A stretch of 64,000 nt of DNA from the NCBI GenBank assembly GCA_024195265.1, contig JAJLRJ010000011.1:27421792-27485791 (forward strand), written 5' to 3'. The notes beneath the pieces are model-generated. The model made no database searches and was not told where the DNA came from. It saw only the letters and a list, made by a program, of their open reading frames with translations. This DNA is from Dendrophyllia cribrosa (lineage: Eukaryota; Cnidaria; Anthozoa; Scleractinia; Dendrophylliidae). A program made the position numbers and the translations under genes. Position 1 is the stretch's first letter; each line of letters starts with the position of its first letter. Positions 43,297 to 55,500 of this stretch are shown in pieces.

Positions 43297-43653
43297 AGGG
43301 AGGGTTTTTACGGTTCGGCGCATGTGCAAGCTATGACGTAACCATTTAATTTCATTGGGAAATTTGCCCGTGAAAATGTCGCTGATTGAATGGATGATTA
43401 TACATACCCATATGCGCCATAAAAGCCACCAGAGCGTAGAATAAATCCTTCGGGTCAAAAGTTTTATTCAGTGTTGACTTTGTCGGTGTAATCCGTTGAA
43501 ATTTTCTGTGAATTTTGGTCATCCTTCGCATTGTTTGGACTAATTATAGTGTGTGATTATTAAAGTAAATGTGAGTGGTTTTTTGACCGATAGGAAGCAA
43601 GCGAATAAAGCAATTTTATCTGTGCACATGCGCCGAACCGTGAAACCATTCCT
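43297..43653. mobile_element. TTAA MITE, left of an adjacent pair
   Basis: TTAA at 43293-43296 and 43654-43657. Ends AGGGAGGGTTTTTACGGTTC and the complementary gaaccgtgaaaccattcct. Arms run through cggcgcatgtgca. Confidence 0.82.
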
Positions 43654-43657
43654 TTAA

Positions 43658-44039
43658 AGGGGCGTTGTCATGGAGACTTTGATGTTCTTGGGTCAAACCT
43701 GTCCCTCATTAAAACTTAAAATCTTTGCCAGACACGGAAATGCTTATAGAACACTAAGAGCAAGATATTAAGTGAATTTTGGAAGAGAGAATAAACCATA
43801 ATCTGAGTTTTAATGAGTTATCCAAGTCATAAGATGATAAACTTGAACAATTTGCCTAATTTTTTCAAGTTGCAATCCATTTCCATCCTGGCCATCTGCA
43901 ACCCAAGACACTTATGTTTATTCTCGCAGCACTAGTAGAACAATTTAAACAAAACTGGACCATTATTTTTGGGTTCCCACTGATATAAATATGTCCTTTG
44001 GCTTTCAAAAGTAACACTAAAAATGGTGACATAGCGCCT
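43658..44039. mobile_element. TTAA MITE, right of an adjacent pair
   Basis: Shares the TTAA at 43654-43657 with its neighbour; right TTAA at 44040-44043. Ends AGGGGCGTTGTCATGG and the complement of ccatttttag..tgacatagcgcct (imperfect). Confidence 0.65.
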
Positions 44040-44335
44040 TTAACCACCACTTTGCTTCTCCCTTACTCTTTATATTTTACCAGTGATCACGTGGTATTTA
44101 TCAAATTTGTAAATGTGTTAAATAAATTATAGTACTAAATGTTTTATAGTCAATTTTCATCAAAACACTGTAAATTGAACCAAACTCATCTAAGCGGCGC
44201 AAGACGGTACCATCAGATCGAGTCCATTCGTTGTCAATTTTCATTTACTTTCGGTAGTTATTACTTACTGACGGATTAAATTTATTAAGATATAACGCAG
44301 GGTTTTATCTAGAGGGATTTGAGGAGTGGAAGCTC

Positions 44336-44362
44336 CCCCCCCCCCCCCCCCCCCCCCCTCCC
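44336..44362. repeat. Poly-C tract
   Basis: A run of more than 20 C, next to a solitary cagggttttatctagaggga end sequence at 44299. Confidence 0.9.
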
Positions 44363-44548
44363 CCTCTACCCCAATAAAAAATAGCCCAGCTTCCCTTCCA
44401 AAGAATGTGGTTATCATTACTGAGAGTACATAACTAATTATATCAGAAAAATCATCCAGGTCAGTGTACATGAAGTAATACGCATTTCCTGTCAAAGGAC
44501 ACTATATGACAAGGAACATGGATCGAGTACTATAAACTACAACTACTA

Positions 44549-44752
44549 TAGACTACGAGCAGTCTCTCTTTCCCAGCTTAGTCCGTCGAGCGAGAAACGA
44601 AAAAACAATAGCGAACGGATAATGGCCGCGCGAAACTGGGGGCGAGACGCCTGCCTCGCCCCCAGTTTCGCGCGGCCATTATCCGTTCGCTAATGTTTAT
44701 TCGTTTCTCGCTCGACGGACTAAGCTGGGAAAGAGAGACTGCTCGTAGTCTA
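44549..44752. repeat. 204-bp near-perfect palindrome
   Basis: tagactacgagcagtctctc and its complement at the two ends; arms about 100 bp with only a few mismatches, centre at about 44650 with almost no loop (ggggcgagacgcctgcctcg). Confidence 0.93.
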
Positions 44753-45724
44753 CTACTACTACTACTAAGTTGTTGACTTTATTTATGTAATTATCCACTT
44801 ACTTATAACAAATATGTATAAATATTTGTACAGTTGCATCAGTTGAGTAACTCATCTGCCCAAGTTTTCAAATAGCGGAGCTAATTGTAAATTGTCAAAA
44901 GCGATGTCACAACTAAAAAAAACAATAAAACAAAATACTACTGTAACATATCAAAATTGTTTCTCAAAATGGATAGGTTGTATCTCAGTGCATAGTCATT
45001 TCACAAAATTTCCGGGAAGGGGTTTGCCCCTAGACCCCCCCCCCCCCCCTCACGGAAACTCGTGGCCCTCGGGTAGATAGAACCCTGTAACGGTTGGGAA
45101 CTCTAAGAGACGGTAACATGGAGGTATGATTTACGGGCCCGGGGGGGGGGGTACTCTGTATATTTTTGGGTGGGGTGGTGGGGTGAACCGCTGGGATTCT
45201 GAAACCCTTACCCTTTTATACCAGACCATGTTCAGCTGATTTTGCAACCCTATACTGGACTAGACACCGAAAATCCCTACCCTAGCGCAAATTCGCTAAT
45301 AAGAACCATAGTGTTTCTAATGGAAAGCATCTATTAACAACTGTTGCTGAGATGATTTTTTTCCGTTAAGGAAAGGCTCTTTCTCAGATAAGCACCAGTG
45401 ACTGAGCTTTTGTTCGGGCCGAAATATAAAGTGGTCGTAACATTTTCTATCCCTATACGTCATTTGAAATGACTTGAAATTAAATCAGCTCGCTTCATGT
45501 ACCGTTAGTTTTACTCCGTGGATGGAAAAAAATGTTCATCACGGACATAATGATCAAAATTTTGTTAACCGCAAATCGACTGCACAGATCGGTTATGTCA
45601 CGTAACGTTGAAATTAAGATAATACTTTTCCAAGGAAAACAGTTCTTCTTTTTCAAGTAACAGAAAATTAAGTTCAAGAAATATATTATTTCCCGGATTA
45701 TTTGAAGTCATAATAGGCGATTGC

Positions 45725-46085
45725 GAGTCCCGGGAGTGGACTCCCATATAAAAATGACGGGTTGCTCGTTGTACCTTTAAGAGCTCAAAATTTGCAGATT
45801 GGTATTGCTTAAGGTTCTAAATCTAAAATGACCACCGTTAGACTTGTCACGGTACCTTTAAGGATATTGAGCTGAAAAAATATGACAGAATAGGAGACAT
45901 GCATTGTTTTCTCCAGATCCTACGTACACCAGCAGCATTTTCGTTCGGGGTCCTTTGCTTCTTATTTAATTGTTTTAGCATTGGTACCTCTTAGCCGGAT
46001 AAAAATTCATTTGAGACAGATTCTGATACCTTTTAGGGGGTTTTTCAAAAATTTCCAACGAGCACTCCAGTCATTTTTAAGTTCA
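45725..46085. repeat. Dispersed element with ACTCCCATATAAAAATGAC ends
   Basis: Opens 'gtggactcccatataaaaat' and closes with 'aacgagcactccagtcattt', an imperfect inverted end. Similar wording recurs at about 61805-62120 in AMN intron 7. Confidence 0.6.
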
Positions 46086-46462
46086 AGGTTACCGATCTTG
46101 TGGTCGACTTGCAGTCAACAAAAATTTGTCCATGCGATGAAATGTTTTTTCAAACCGTGAACGAAAACAAACGGTGCGTGTAAATTTTGCTCATTGTACC
46201 TATCGTATCAGTCTCTGCTTCTACAGCATATCGTCTCTAGATCATTTACCCCAGCAGGATTGTCGTCCACGGTTGCGGGATGGAACATTTTATCTGATTT
46301 GCAAGCCATTTCAAAGGCCATTTGGTCTCAATATTATTGCCCCTCTCTTCCTGCACGGTTACGCTGTGTTTTGGCTTGTTTGTTTGTACCTTAGCTGGTA
46401 CCCCTGCAATTGACTCCACCCACATTACACTCCCACAATGCAGTTCACTCCCAGAGGCGGCC

Positions 46463-46477
46463 ATGTTTTGGGACTAG
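46463..46477 (+). promoter_or_regulatory. Possible short upstream ORF before AMN
   Basis: ATG TTT TGG GAC TAG, 45 bases before the AMN start. The ATG context (gcggccATGt) is reasonable. Only meaningful if transcription starts upstream of 46463. Confidence 0.35.
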
Positions 46478-46521
46478 AAGCCTTGTTACAACAAAGACAA
46501 GACGCCTGGAGTACAGTAGTG

Positions 46522-46564
46522 ATGAAAGTCCGTATTTCTTGGCTTTTAACCTGTCTTTTGCTAG
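46522..46564 (+). CDS. AMN: AMN exon 1 (signal peptide)
   Basis: 43 nt, 14 codons plus one base, donor gtaaga. Hydrophobic ISWLLTCLLL. It is the in-phase hydrophobic start upstream of exon 2. Confidence 0.85.
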
Positions 46565-49500
46565 GTAAGATTTAATGCTGTTTATCACTATTCAAAGAGA
46601 ACAAACGTTTCCTTTTGAATTATTTATGAGATGAAATGGTGACGAAAATTCGATTCTGACCCGAATGCGTTTCATAACAAGAACAACGTGAATCCAGTGA
46701 TTAAACAATAACTAATTTGTAATGCAGCATTAAAGTCAATCTAAAAGGATTTTTCAACTGAGACACGCGTTTTGATGTGGATTTACCTTGAAGTAACAAA
46801 GCATGTGTTCCTCGGTGGTCGAGTGGTTTAGTGTCTGGACTAGGAGTCGGGAGGTGCGAGTCCAAGTCCAGCTCACCCTGACCTTCATCTTTTTTTCTCT
46901 TTTTTCTTTCTTCTTCGGACTGGACATTATGCAAGTGATGTACCGTTTTTTTTGTGTGTTCATCGAAACTCCTTACATTTAATTTTAACATCTTACTGCA
47001 ATATTGCGTTAGCATTTCTTATTCACAGGTTGACTCTTAATTAGGAGCCTTTGATCTTCCAGATTGTGAACGCTGGGTCTACCCCACCCCACCCCCTTCC
47101 TTCACCCCCTTCCTTCACCCCTTTTAAAAAGATGTCCATTCAGTCAACTCTCTCTAAGATGGACAACATCCGGACTGGAACAAAAAAAAACTATTAGAAA
47201 AGTGGACTTGTTTGTTCATATTCAGCACCTATATACTTTCATTTTGAAGTATTTTTCACTAAAAAAAGCACTTAAGTGCCTGTTGATGGTTTCAAAATGT
47301 CTGTTGTTCGTCTTAGAGAGGTGTCCGTCTTAGCAGGGCTGCAAATAACAGTCAGTCATCGGACAATGGCCGACCAAAATTTGCCAATGTCTGACGAAAT
47401 CGCAACCGTGGTCGGACATTATGTCCGGAAAACTTGCAAATGGTTGACCGTGTTTGAAATCGCCCTATAATGCATTGCAAACCCTTAAGCATTAAATATG
47501 TCATGTATGCCCGCTTGTTATGCATGGTAAATAATGTGATGTCCGACCAAATTTTTCGTTTGTCCCACCAAAATGGTGCCCAAGTCGGACATATGTCCTT
47601 TCAAAAAAAAATTATTTGCAGCCCTGCTTAGTGAGTTTAGTTACAGTAAAATGACTGCAAAACGGCAGGGACCAACACAAGGTGTCCGTCTTATAGAGGT
47701 GTCTGTTTAGAGAGAGTTGACTGTATATAAATTACTTTTGATCTGTCCAGGACAGCAATGTTCAGCAGTCACCAAGAAGTGGATTCCCAACACTGATTAT
47801 AACAACCCAGACAACTGGGACAAAAGAAGAGTACCATGCAGTGGAGATAATGTGCAGCTAGATAAGGTATTGATAACAGTAATAGGACTGAGTGGAGTGT
47901 AATTCGGTCTGTAATCATACAAGTAATCAAACAAAATCGCAGGAGTCTGATATGTTAAACCTGAATATGATTCCAGATAGAATTAGAGAGGTCATTAGAA
48001 GACATGAAGTCCAGTTGCCAATTCATCATCCCTACAACAAAATTTAAGAAAAATAGCAATGGTTTAAATGCAATGATGAATAAATGGACATGATGGTTAT
48101 TCTATTTTATCATTCCATTGTGACGTCATTTTACCTTATAAGGGAAAGAGAATACGGAAAATATCCAAGCGTATTACACAGTAGATTGCCGTATTACACC
48201 TTAGCATCCTAGTTTCAAGATAAAAGCTATTATAAATACAAGAATTTCAGTCAAATAATAAATCCCTTAATAATCAATGGTTTAACGCATAATAAATGTC
48301 GACATTTTACTCATGGTCGCATTTTTTCTCGCCTCTGCGGGGTTCAAAAAAATACTAAGCAACTCATAAAATACCCGCACATATAATCTGTTAATTAAAA
48401 TATAAACCATCGAATAAGTGTATATATTTGACAGAAATTCCAACTGAACTATGCCTTCCTCGTTACAGGATAATGACCAGAGCAGATCAGTCTATGATGT
48501 CAAAATCCAAGGAATAACACACATGTTCAAATTTATGCAAATTAAATACATTAAAATTAAATTAATGTAACATTAAAAAAACTATATTTTATGTTAACTT
48601 GTACAAATTTAATTTTGATTTGTCAAGATGTTGAACTGAAAGGTCTTAATTGTATTTGGGAACAATGTTCCATTTTCTTATCTAGTTAATGTGTTTTTTT
48701 TCTCCCTAAAGCTGAACAAGCCATTGGCAGTATCTCTAAGGACAACCCACACTGTGAAATCTCTGGTGAGTTTCAAAATCATATTAGAGCATGATTGGCA
48801 GTCAACAAGCCAAAACACATATTTTGATAAGTATACTGTCCCGGAGAGGGGGGGGGGGGGAGTACTCCCTTATATGACCTATACGGGGACGTGCCGCTGG
48901 ACAGGGTATGGTTTTTGGCATTTTTGTCCTGAACAGGGTATATAATTTAATGTGAACGTCTGTCCTAAACAGGGTATGGTTCCAGTTAACTGACAATTGT
49001 GGTGACTTCCCTTGTCGTGATTAGTATATTCATGGGAAGGTGAAGTCGTTTTCTTTTCAAAGGATCCATCTACCATTTGTGACCCTCCACGGGATTTCAG
49101 GGAATAAGGTGAACGCACGCACACGGCACGCTCGCACGCTAAAACAAAAGAACCCACTTTTAACACGTTAGCTACGTGTTAGCCATTTGCCTCATTAACG
49201 TCGTAGCCATTGTTTTGCTTCGCACGATAGCGACAAAGAAACGTGTTACCTTTGCGTGTAATAGTTTGCACGATAATAACACGATGACCGTGTCAAAATT
49301 ATAGCACGATGTCTAGCATGCTCGTACAAAAGGAATTGAGATCTAAAGTTCGTTCGCTTTGCGTTACAGGTTGTATGAGTACGTCGAAAGCATTTTAAAC
49401 TTACTTGTGGAAGTAGTCATCGGCACGCGATATCGATCGATGAACCGAACACTTTCGCCAGAATGTCAACTTGGTTTCCATCGGCATCCTTTACTGCATT

Positions 49501-52500
49501 TGTTCGGGCTTCTTTTCTAGGAACTATTGCAAAATTAAAATGCCTCCGCTGGTAAATACACCGAATGAACAAAGTTTATTTTCGAATTAAGGCGAGAAAT
49601 ATCAGAGCGGACTAATTTTAAAAGCTTACAATTTGAGATGTTTTCCTTTGTTGCGTACGAAGTGAATAATTGTGTGATTTCTCGAAGACTGCTTCCATCA
49701 ATTTACGTCGCGAATGCTACATGAATTCATTTTTAGTTCGGTTATTTACTTCATAATCACTTGCTAATGCAATCCAGCCCCATATCTACCGTACGTGCTC
49801 CTTTCATATCAAGCGATACTCGAGTAAAGTCCTTGAGCAATCGACCGCGATTCGTCCCCAGGTCTTCTCGTTCATACAGGGAAATACGCCTAGTCGTTTT
49901 CTACTTTAACAAAGCATGCCGACATCACTGATTCTCTTCACGCCTTTGACGCCTTTCTGCGAACAATACTGTCACGGCAACGAGTAAGTTTCATTTGGGT
50001 ATCTGCTTGAGTGTTTCAATATAATTGTGTTGTGTAGTTGCGAGACAAATACGTTTGACAAAACATTGTTTACCGTCACTCAAATTTCACTTGAAGAGGT
50101 TTAAGTAACAAAATAGCAAGGGAAATTATTATAGCTGATGTTAAATTGAAGCGAGCAAATTGTGGTCAATCAAAATAGTCCACGAGCAGGCTCCATTGTT
50201 TGGTTTTCGCGCAAGTGTCTCATGTGAGGTACATGTACCTGGTGAGCAATGCATAACTCGCGGCTTCATCGCTCACATAAAATATAAATATAAAATATAA
50301 ATATAAAAATATACTGCGCGCGCTGATTATTCCAGTCTGTTCACAGACGTTGATCTTTGATACTGGGCGATAACGGGCACGAAGCGCGCGCTAGAGCGCG
50401 GAGTGTGATAACGAGTGCGGAGCGCCCCCCCCCCCCCCCCCCCAAAAAAAAAAAATTAGAACCAATAAAGCCTTTCCTCCAAAGAAGTTCACATGTTTTT
50501 TTTTTTTCTCGCGCTCCGCGCTTGTTATCGCGCTCAAGCGCGCGCTTCACGCCCGCTATCACCCAGTATTTCGCGAAAAAATAAACGTCTGTGAACAGAC
50601 TATGATTATACAAGCTTTAAGAATCTGCTTGCTTAATCTTGCTTATCTGACACTGCCTGCGCGATCCAGATTGGATTAATTTTGTCCCAGGATAACTTTT
50701 TAAAAGTTATTTTGACTACTGACGGCAAAAAATTCTCACCTTTGCGGTGACGGTGTTTTTTTTTTAAATCGAGACTTTATTGTGAGAACAACTTTTGTTC
50801 ACTGCTCTCAATCAAGATTACAATTCATTTTTATTGTCGAACGAAAAAGTCCTTGCTATTTGACAGTGCTCGTGCGATGAACAAAAAATTACAATTTATT
50901 TTAAGGTGACTCCATACAGTTGTATAATAATAATAATGACTGCGCGCGCTGATTACTCCAGTCTGTTCACAGACGTTGATTTTGATACTGGGCGATAGCA
51001 GGCACGAAGCGCGCGCTAGAGCACGGAGTGTGATAACGAGTGCAGAGCACCCGAAAAAAATTCAACCAAAAAAGCCTATTTTCCCCAAAGAAGTCCACAT
51101 GCGTATTTTTTCTCGCGCTTCGCGCCCGCCATCGCCCAGTATCTCGCGAAAAAATAAACGTCTGTGAACAGACTCTGAATCTTGCTTATCTGACACTGCT
51201 TGCGCGATCCAGAATGCGATTAGTTTTGTCCCAGGATAACTTTTTAAAAGTTATTCTGACTACTGACGGCAAAAAATGCTCACCTTTGCGGTAAAGGTGT
51301 TTTTTTTTTTAAATTAAGACTTGTGAGAACAACTTTTGTTCACTGCTCTCAATCACGATTACAATTCATTTTCATTGTCGAACGAAAAAAATACCTTGCT
51401 ATCTGACACTGCTCGCGCGATCAAGAAAAAAAATACAATTCATTTTAATGTGTCTCCATACAGAGGAATCTGCGCACTTGGACGGATGCGCGGCTCAAGC
51501 AAAAAAAAGTGAACGAGCTCACAGCACGGCCTGAATTTTGGCAGCTGTCACACTGAGCATTTTAAGGAAAACATTCATTCATAACCGATTTTTAATCCCA
51601 GGATTCCCTGATATTATTGTTAAAACTTCCAAGAATGACGAGTTTGTAAATTTCATGCAAGAATTGCCTCAAACGCCGAGTAAACAAACCTCGTCGTTTC
51701 GAAAGTTCGCACGCCTATATTATCGAACGAAAAAAAAAATTGCAATCTGACATTGCTAGCGCGCAACTCTTGTTATTTTAATGAAATTTAACACCTCAAA
51801 AGCTATTTCTGTTTTCAAACATAGTATTTGTGAAAAATATTTACATTTAATAGCGAAACGAAAGCTAAGGATTTTTACTTCAAAAAAGTGTATTCATATG
51901 TATAAATTAAATCTGAGTTACAATATTGACAAATCGTCTATTGAACATCAGGGGCAACAAAATCTTCTGTTCCTGGACGGCAGAACTCCCTAATTTCTTT
52001 GAAAAGGTAGTCAGCCCTTTCACGACTGATCCCTTTTGGGGTAATTACTGGTGGTAAACGTCCCGGTTGTGGTATATTCCTTTCACTTTTAAGAATGTTC
52101 AGGGCTTTTTCCTCAGATGACCAGTACTGTTTGCAAAACACCGTTCCAGGAAAATCTTTGTCAAAGCGGAAGTGTTGGTAAGTTTTTAACTGGGGAATCT
52201 TCTTAAAAAATGTCTCAAGGTATGACATCCAGTCGTACGTTGCTACTCGGCCATCAGCAGCACACGCATCTTGGTAAGTTTTCCAAAGTCGGGACTTTGT
52301 CATGGAACTTGGCAGCAATTTCACGTCGATTCTTTTGAAGCCAGGAACACGACCGGGAAGTAGAAGGGCTTGCTCTTCGGCGACATTCATTATGAACTTA
52401 ACGACACGTTCAATGGTTTCAGCACTGAAGGCGGAGCTAGGTAGACGTTTCTTGTTGCCGTGAGTTCGAAGCGATAATCCATTCTTTCTGTAATGTTTGA

Positions 52501-55500
52501 CAAGACTGTAAAATCTGGTCTTGTGGAGACGATGCATGAACAGAAAAGTTTTCAGACATATTCGGTGGCCGTGAAAATAGAAAGGCATTCTGGTACGCTG
52601 CCGCTTTTTCTCTGCTCTTCCTGAGTTGCTGACCTCGTCGCAGTTTATGGCGCTTTGAATCATCCCTAGGATTACCAGATCGAGTTCAGTTGAGGAAAGT
52701 TCAGCACAGTTGTTTCTGCAATCGATGATGTCCTCAAGTCGAATAGTAGAGCTGCATGAAGTTCCTTTATCACCGTGAGTACATCCACATGTTTTACCCA
52801 CAAAAACCTCCACTTTCGATCGTTCAGATGTGTCAAACTCCGAAAACTCGAACTCAAACTCAATATCAACCTCCTGATCGTCATGATCGGTTTCTTTACC
52901 GCTGCTGTAGTCAGAACTGTAGTCGTCGTCATCTTGATCATCCTGTTCGTCAACCGGTCTGGCGTTAAAATAATCTTCTACTACGGATTCTAAATTATTT
53001 TCGCCCATAAGAAAGTATGAAAATTCCTGATTTTGAGATTGCATGGTAAGCTTTTAACTATGATGTTGGCCGATAGATTACGAATATTATTATGGAGTAA
53101 TTCTTTGCGTGTGTAAACGTTTGGAGTACAAAGAGACAATGGACGTAACTATGGAAACCAAAATCAAGAGAATGCGCGCAAAGCACCAATGAACATCGAT
53201 CGAAACATCGTGCTCGATCGCTTGTGAAAAATCCAAGAGGCCGTGTTATTTTCTCTGTTTATTTATGTTTCAAAGAGGCAAACAGATTTTATTTCCCTTT
53301 AGTCTGCTTTCCGTGTAGATTTTACTCAAAACATCCGAACAATGTAAGAAGCTAATCAAAGCAAGTAACCAAGTAAGCTTCCTTTGTACATGGTAATCTA
53401 GCGTGTTATGTTCTATCGTGCTAAAGAAACAAAGGAACTTGGCGTGTTAAGAAAACAAAGGAGTATTGCGTGTTAAAGAAACAAAGCTCTACCGTGTTAA
53501 CCAAAACCAACAAAGGCCACAAACACGCTATTGTTTTTACTTGCATATCCGCACGTTAAGCGTGTCGTGTCAGAATCGTGCGAGCGTGTTATATCGTGCC
53601 GTGTGCGTGCGTTCACCTTATTCCCTGAAATCCCGTGGAGGGTCACATTTTTTAAAGCTTGGGGGGGGGGGGGGGGGGTACTCCCTTATATGACCTATAC
53701 GGGGACGTACCGCTGGACAGGGTATGGTTTTTGGCATTTTTGTCCTGAACAGGGTATATAATTTAATGTGAACGTCTGTCCTAAACAGGGTATGGTTCCA
53801 GTTAACTGAGTGCTTGTGGTGACTTCCCTTGTCTTGATTAATATATTCATGCGAAGGCGAAGTCGTTTTCCTTTCAAAGGATCCGTCTACCATATTTTTA
53901 AAGCTCAGATCAATAACCACACACCAGCTGTGTCAAAGACAGGGTCCTAAAATAGAGGGCGTTGTCCTACACAGGGTAGGTATTTTCGTTTATTTTTGTC
54001 CTAAACAGGATCAGGGTCTCAGACCCTCTGTGGCACCCCTATACCCAAATATTGGTCAAGTACCCCCCCCCCCCCCCCCCCCCCCCCCTCTCCCGGGATA
54101 CTGGTTTACTACCTAAACACTTGGGGTTTAAACCCACCATTTTTTTTACCCAAAGTTCTCATTCCAAATCAGGGCAGCAGCCTTTTTGTGCATCACTGCA
54201 ACTTCCTCACTAGTATGTATAGTGACTGAACCTCAAAACAAATACCTGGCATAAGGAGGGGGAGTAATAATTAATATTGTTCTACATTGTAGTTACTATG
54301 TGTCTTCTCATTGGCTGAGAGCCCACAGCTAATTCACTAAAATCTGCAAGCATGCAGATTAGTAAATAATCTGTAGTGTGCACTCAATGCATGATTTCCA
54401 AGAAATTGATGAATTTCATGATTTTCCGTGTGACACTTGCGTTTGTCGTTATTTAATCTTTAAAACAATCGTCTCAGTAAGTTTTTTTGAACTCAGCCTT
54501 CGGCTTCGGCTGATAACACTTTGACCTTAATTATTCCTGATAGCACAAAAACCTCATCTGATCTGTGTAAGTCAAAATTGTTTGCAGAGTTTGCCAGTCA
54601 ATGGAGAAGTAATTTTTTATGATGGTGCTGAAATACAATTAAGTGATGGGGTTAATGATGGTGATGCAAATTCTTGTAAAGGTGAGTGATGGATTTACCA
54701 CCCAGCTCTTACACTCCCTGATAGCCAACTGTGGAGACGCAATGTAGTGTGGTTCTAATGTTTGGGTCTGCCAACGAAATCCTATGGTGTGACCATTTAT
54801 ATGAAACCTCTTCAGCAGTACTGTTGCATTGTACCATTAATTTGTTCTAACTTTTGAGTCTGTGGACGAAATCCTATGGTGTGACCATTCAAACTCTCTC
54901 CTCTGCAGAGGCCTTCTACTTGGCAAAAAACGCGCGGAGGCTGGGTAGCGGTAAAAAGTAAAGCGCGCGGGGAACTCTGGGAAGGGGAAAGAAGGAAGGC
55001 TCCCGCTCTTTCGCTCTTCCCATCGTTCCCTGCGCTCCCATTTTATATTTTACTGTTCTTTACTGATAGGAGCCTCTGCGGAGGAGAGAGCCATTCAAAT
55101 GAAACCTCTTCAGCAGTACTGTTACATTGTACCATTTGTTTTTCAATAATTTACAAAATGAAATTTGGGATTTTTCTTGCATTTTGATTTGTGGCACTCT
55201 TGAGAGTCAAAAGGTTAATAACATGGGTTGTCCAGCACTTGTCCAAACGATGTCTGTGATTCGCTAAGAAAACAGTAGATTTGTCCCGGTGGGATAAGGA
55301 TTAAGGATAGGGGCATTGTTCAAGTGATATATCAGATAGGGGCATTGTTCAAGTGATACATGTATATCAGTGGTATCGTTCACCAATCACAGACATCGTT
55401 TAGACAGGTACAGGGTCACCCAATAACATACAGACATCGCAGTGAATTCATACATATCCATGTTTCAAACTGTGTGGTACATAAAGTGTATAATTTATAT

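Larger units (their letters stand above)
49079..53646. mobile_element. 4.57-kb DNA transposon with 52-bp perfect inverted ends, superfamily not assigned
   Basis: The first 52 bases (starting GTGACCCTCCACGGG) equal the complement of the last 52. Putative 4-bp duplication ATTT. Clusters of CGTGTTA/AACACG words lie inside both ends (about 49160-49290 and 53400-53610). Encodes the 368-residue protein on the minus strand and carries a 0.6-kb tandem duplication. Confidence 0.85.
48841..54096. mobile_element. Poly-G-ended element split by a 4.57-kb insertion (AMN intron 3)
   Basis: Left tcccggagag plus a G run and gagtactccc; right a C run plus ctctcccggga. ATACTG on both sides (about 48835 and 54099). 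The left internal region (tatgacctatacggggacgt, gctggacagggtatgg) recurs at 53685-53900, so part of the element is duplicated around the insertion. Confidence 0.65.
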
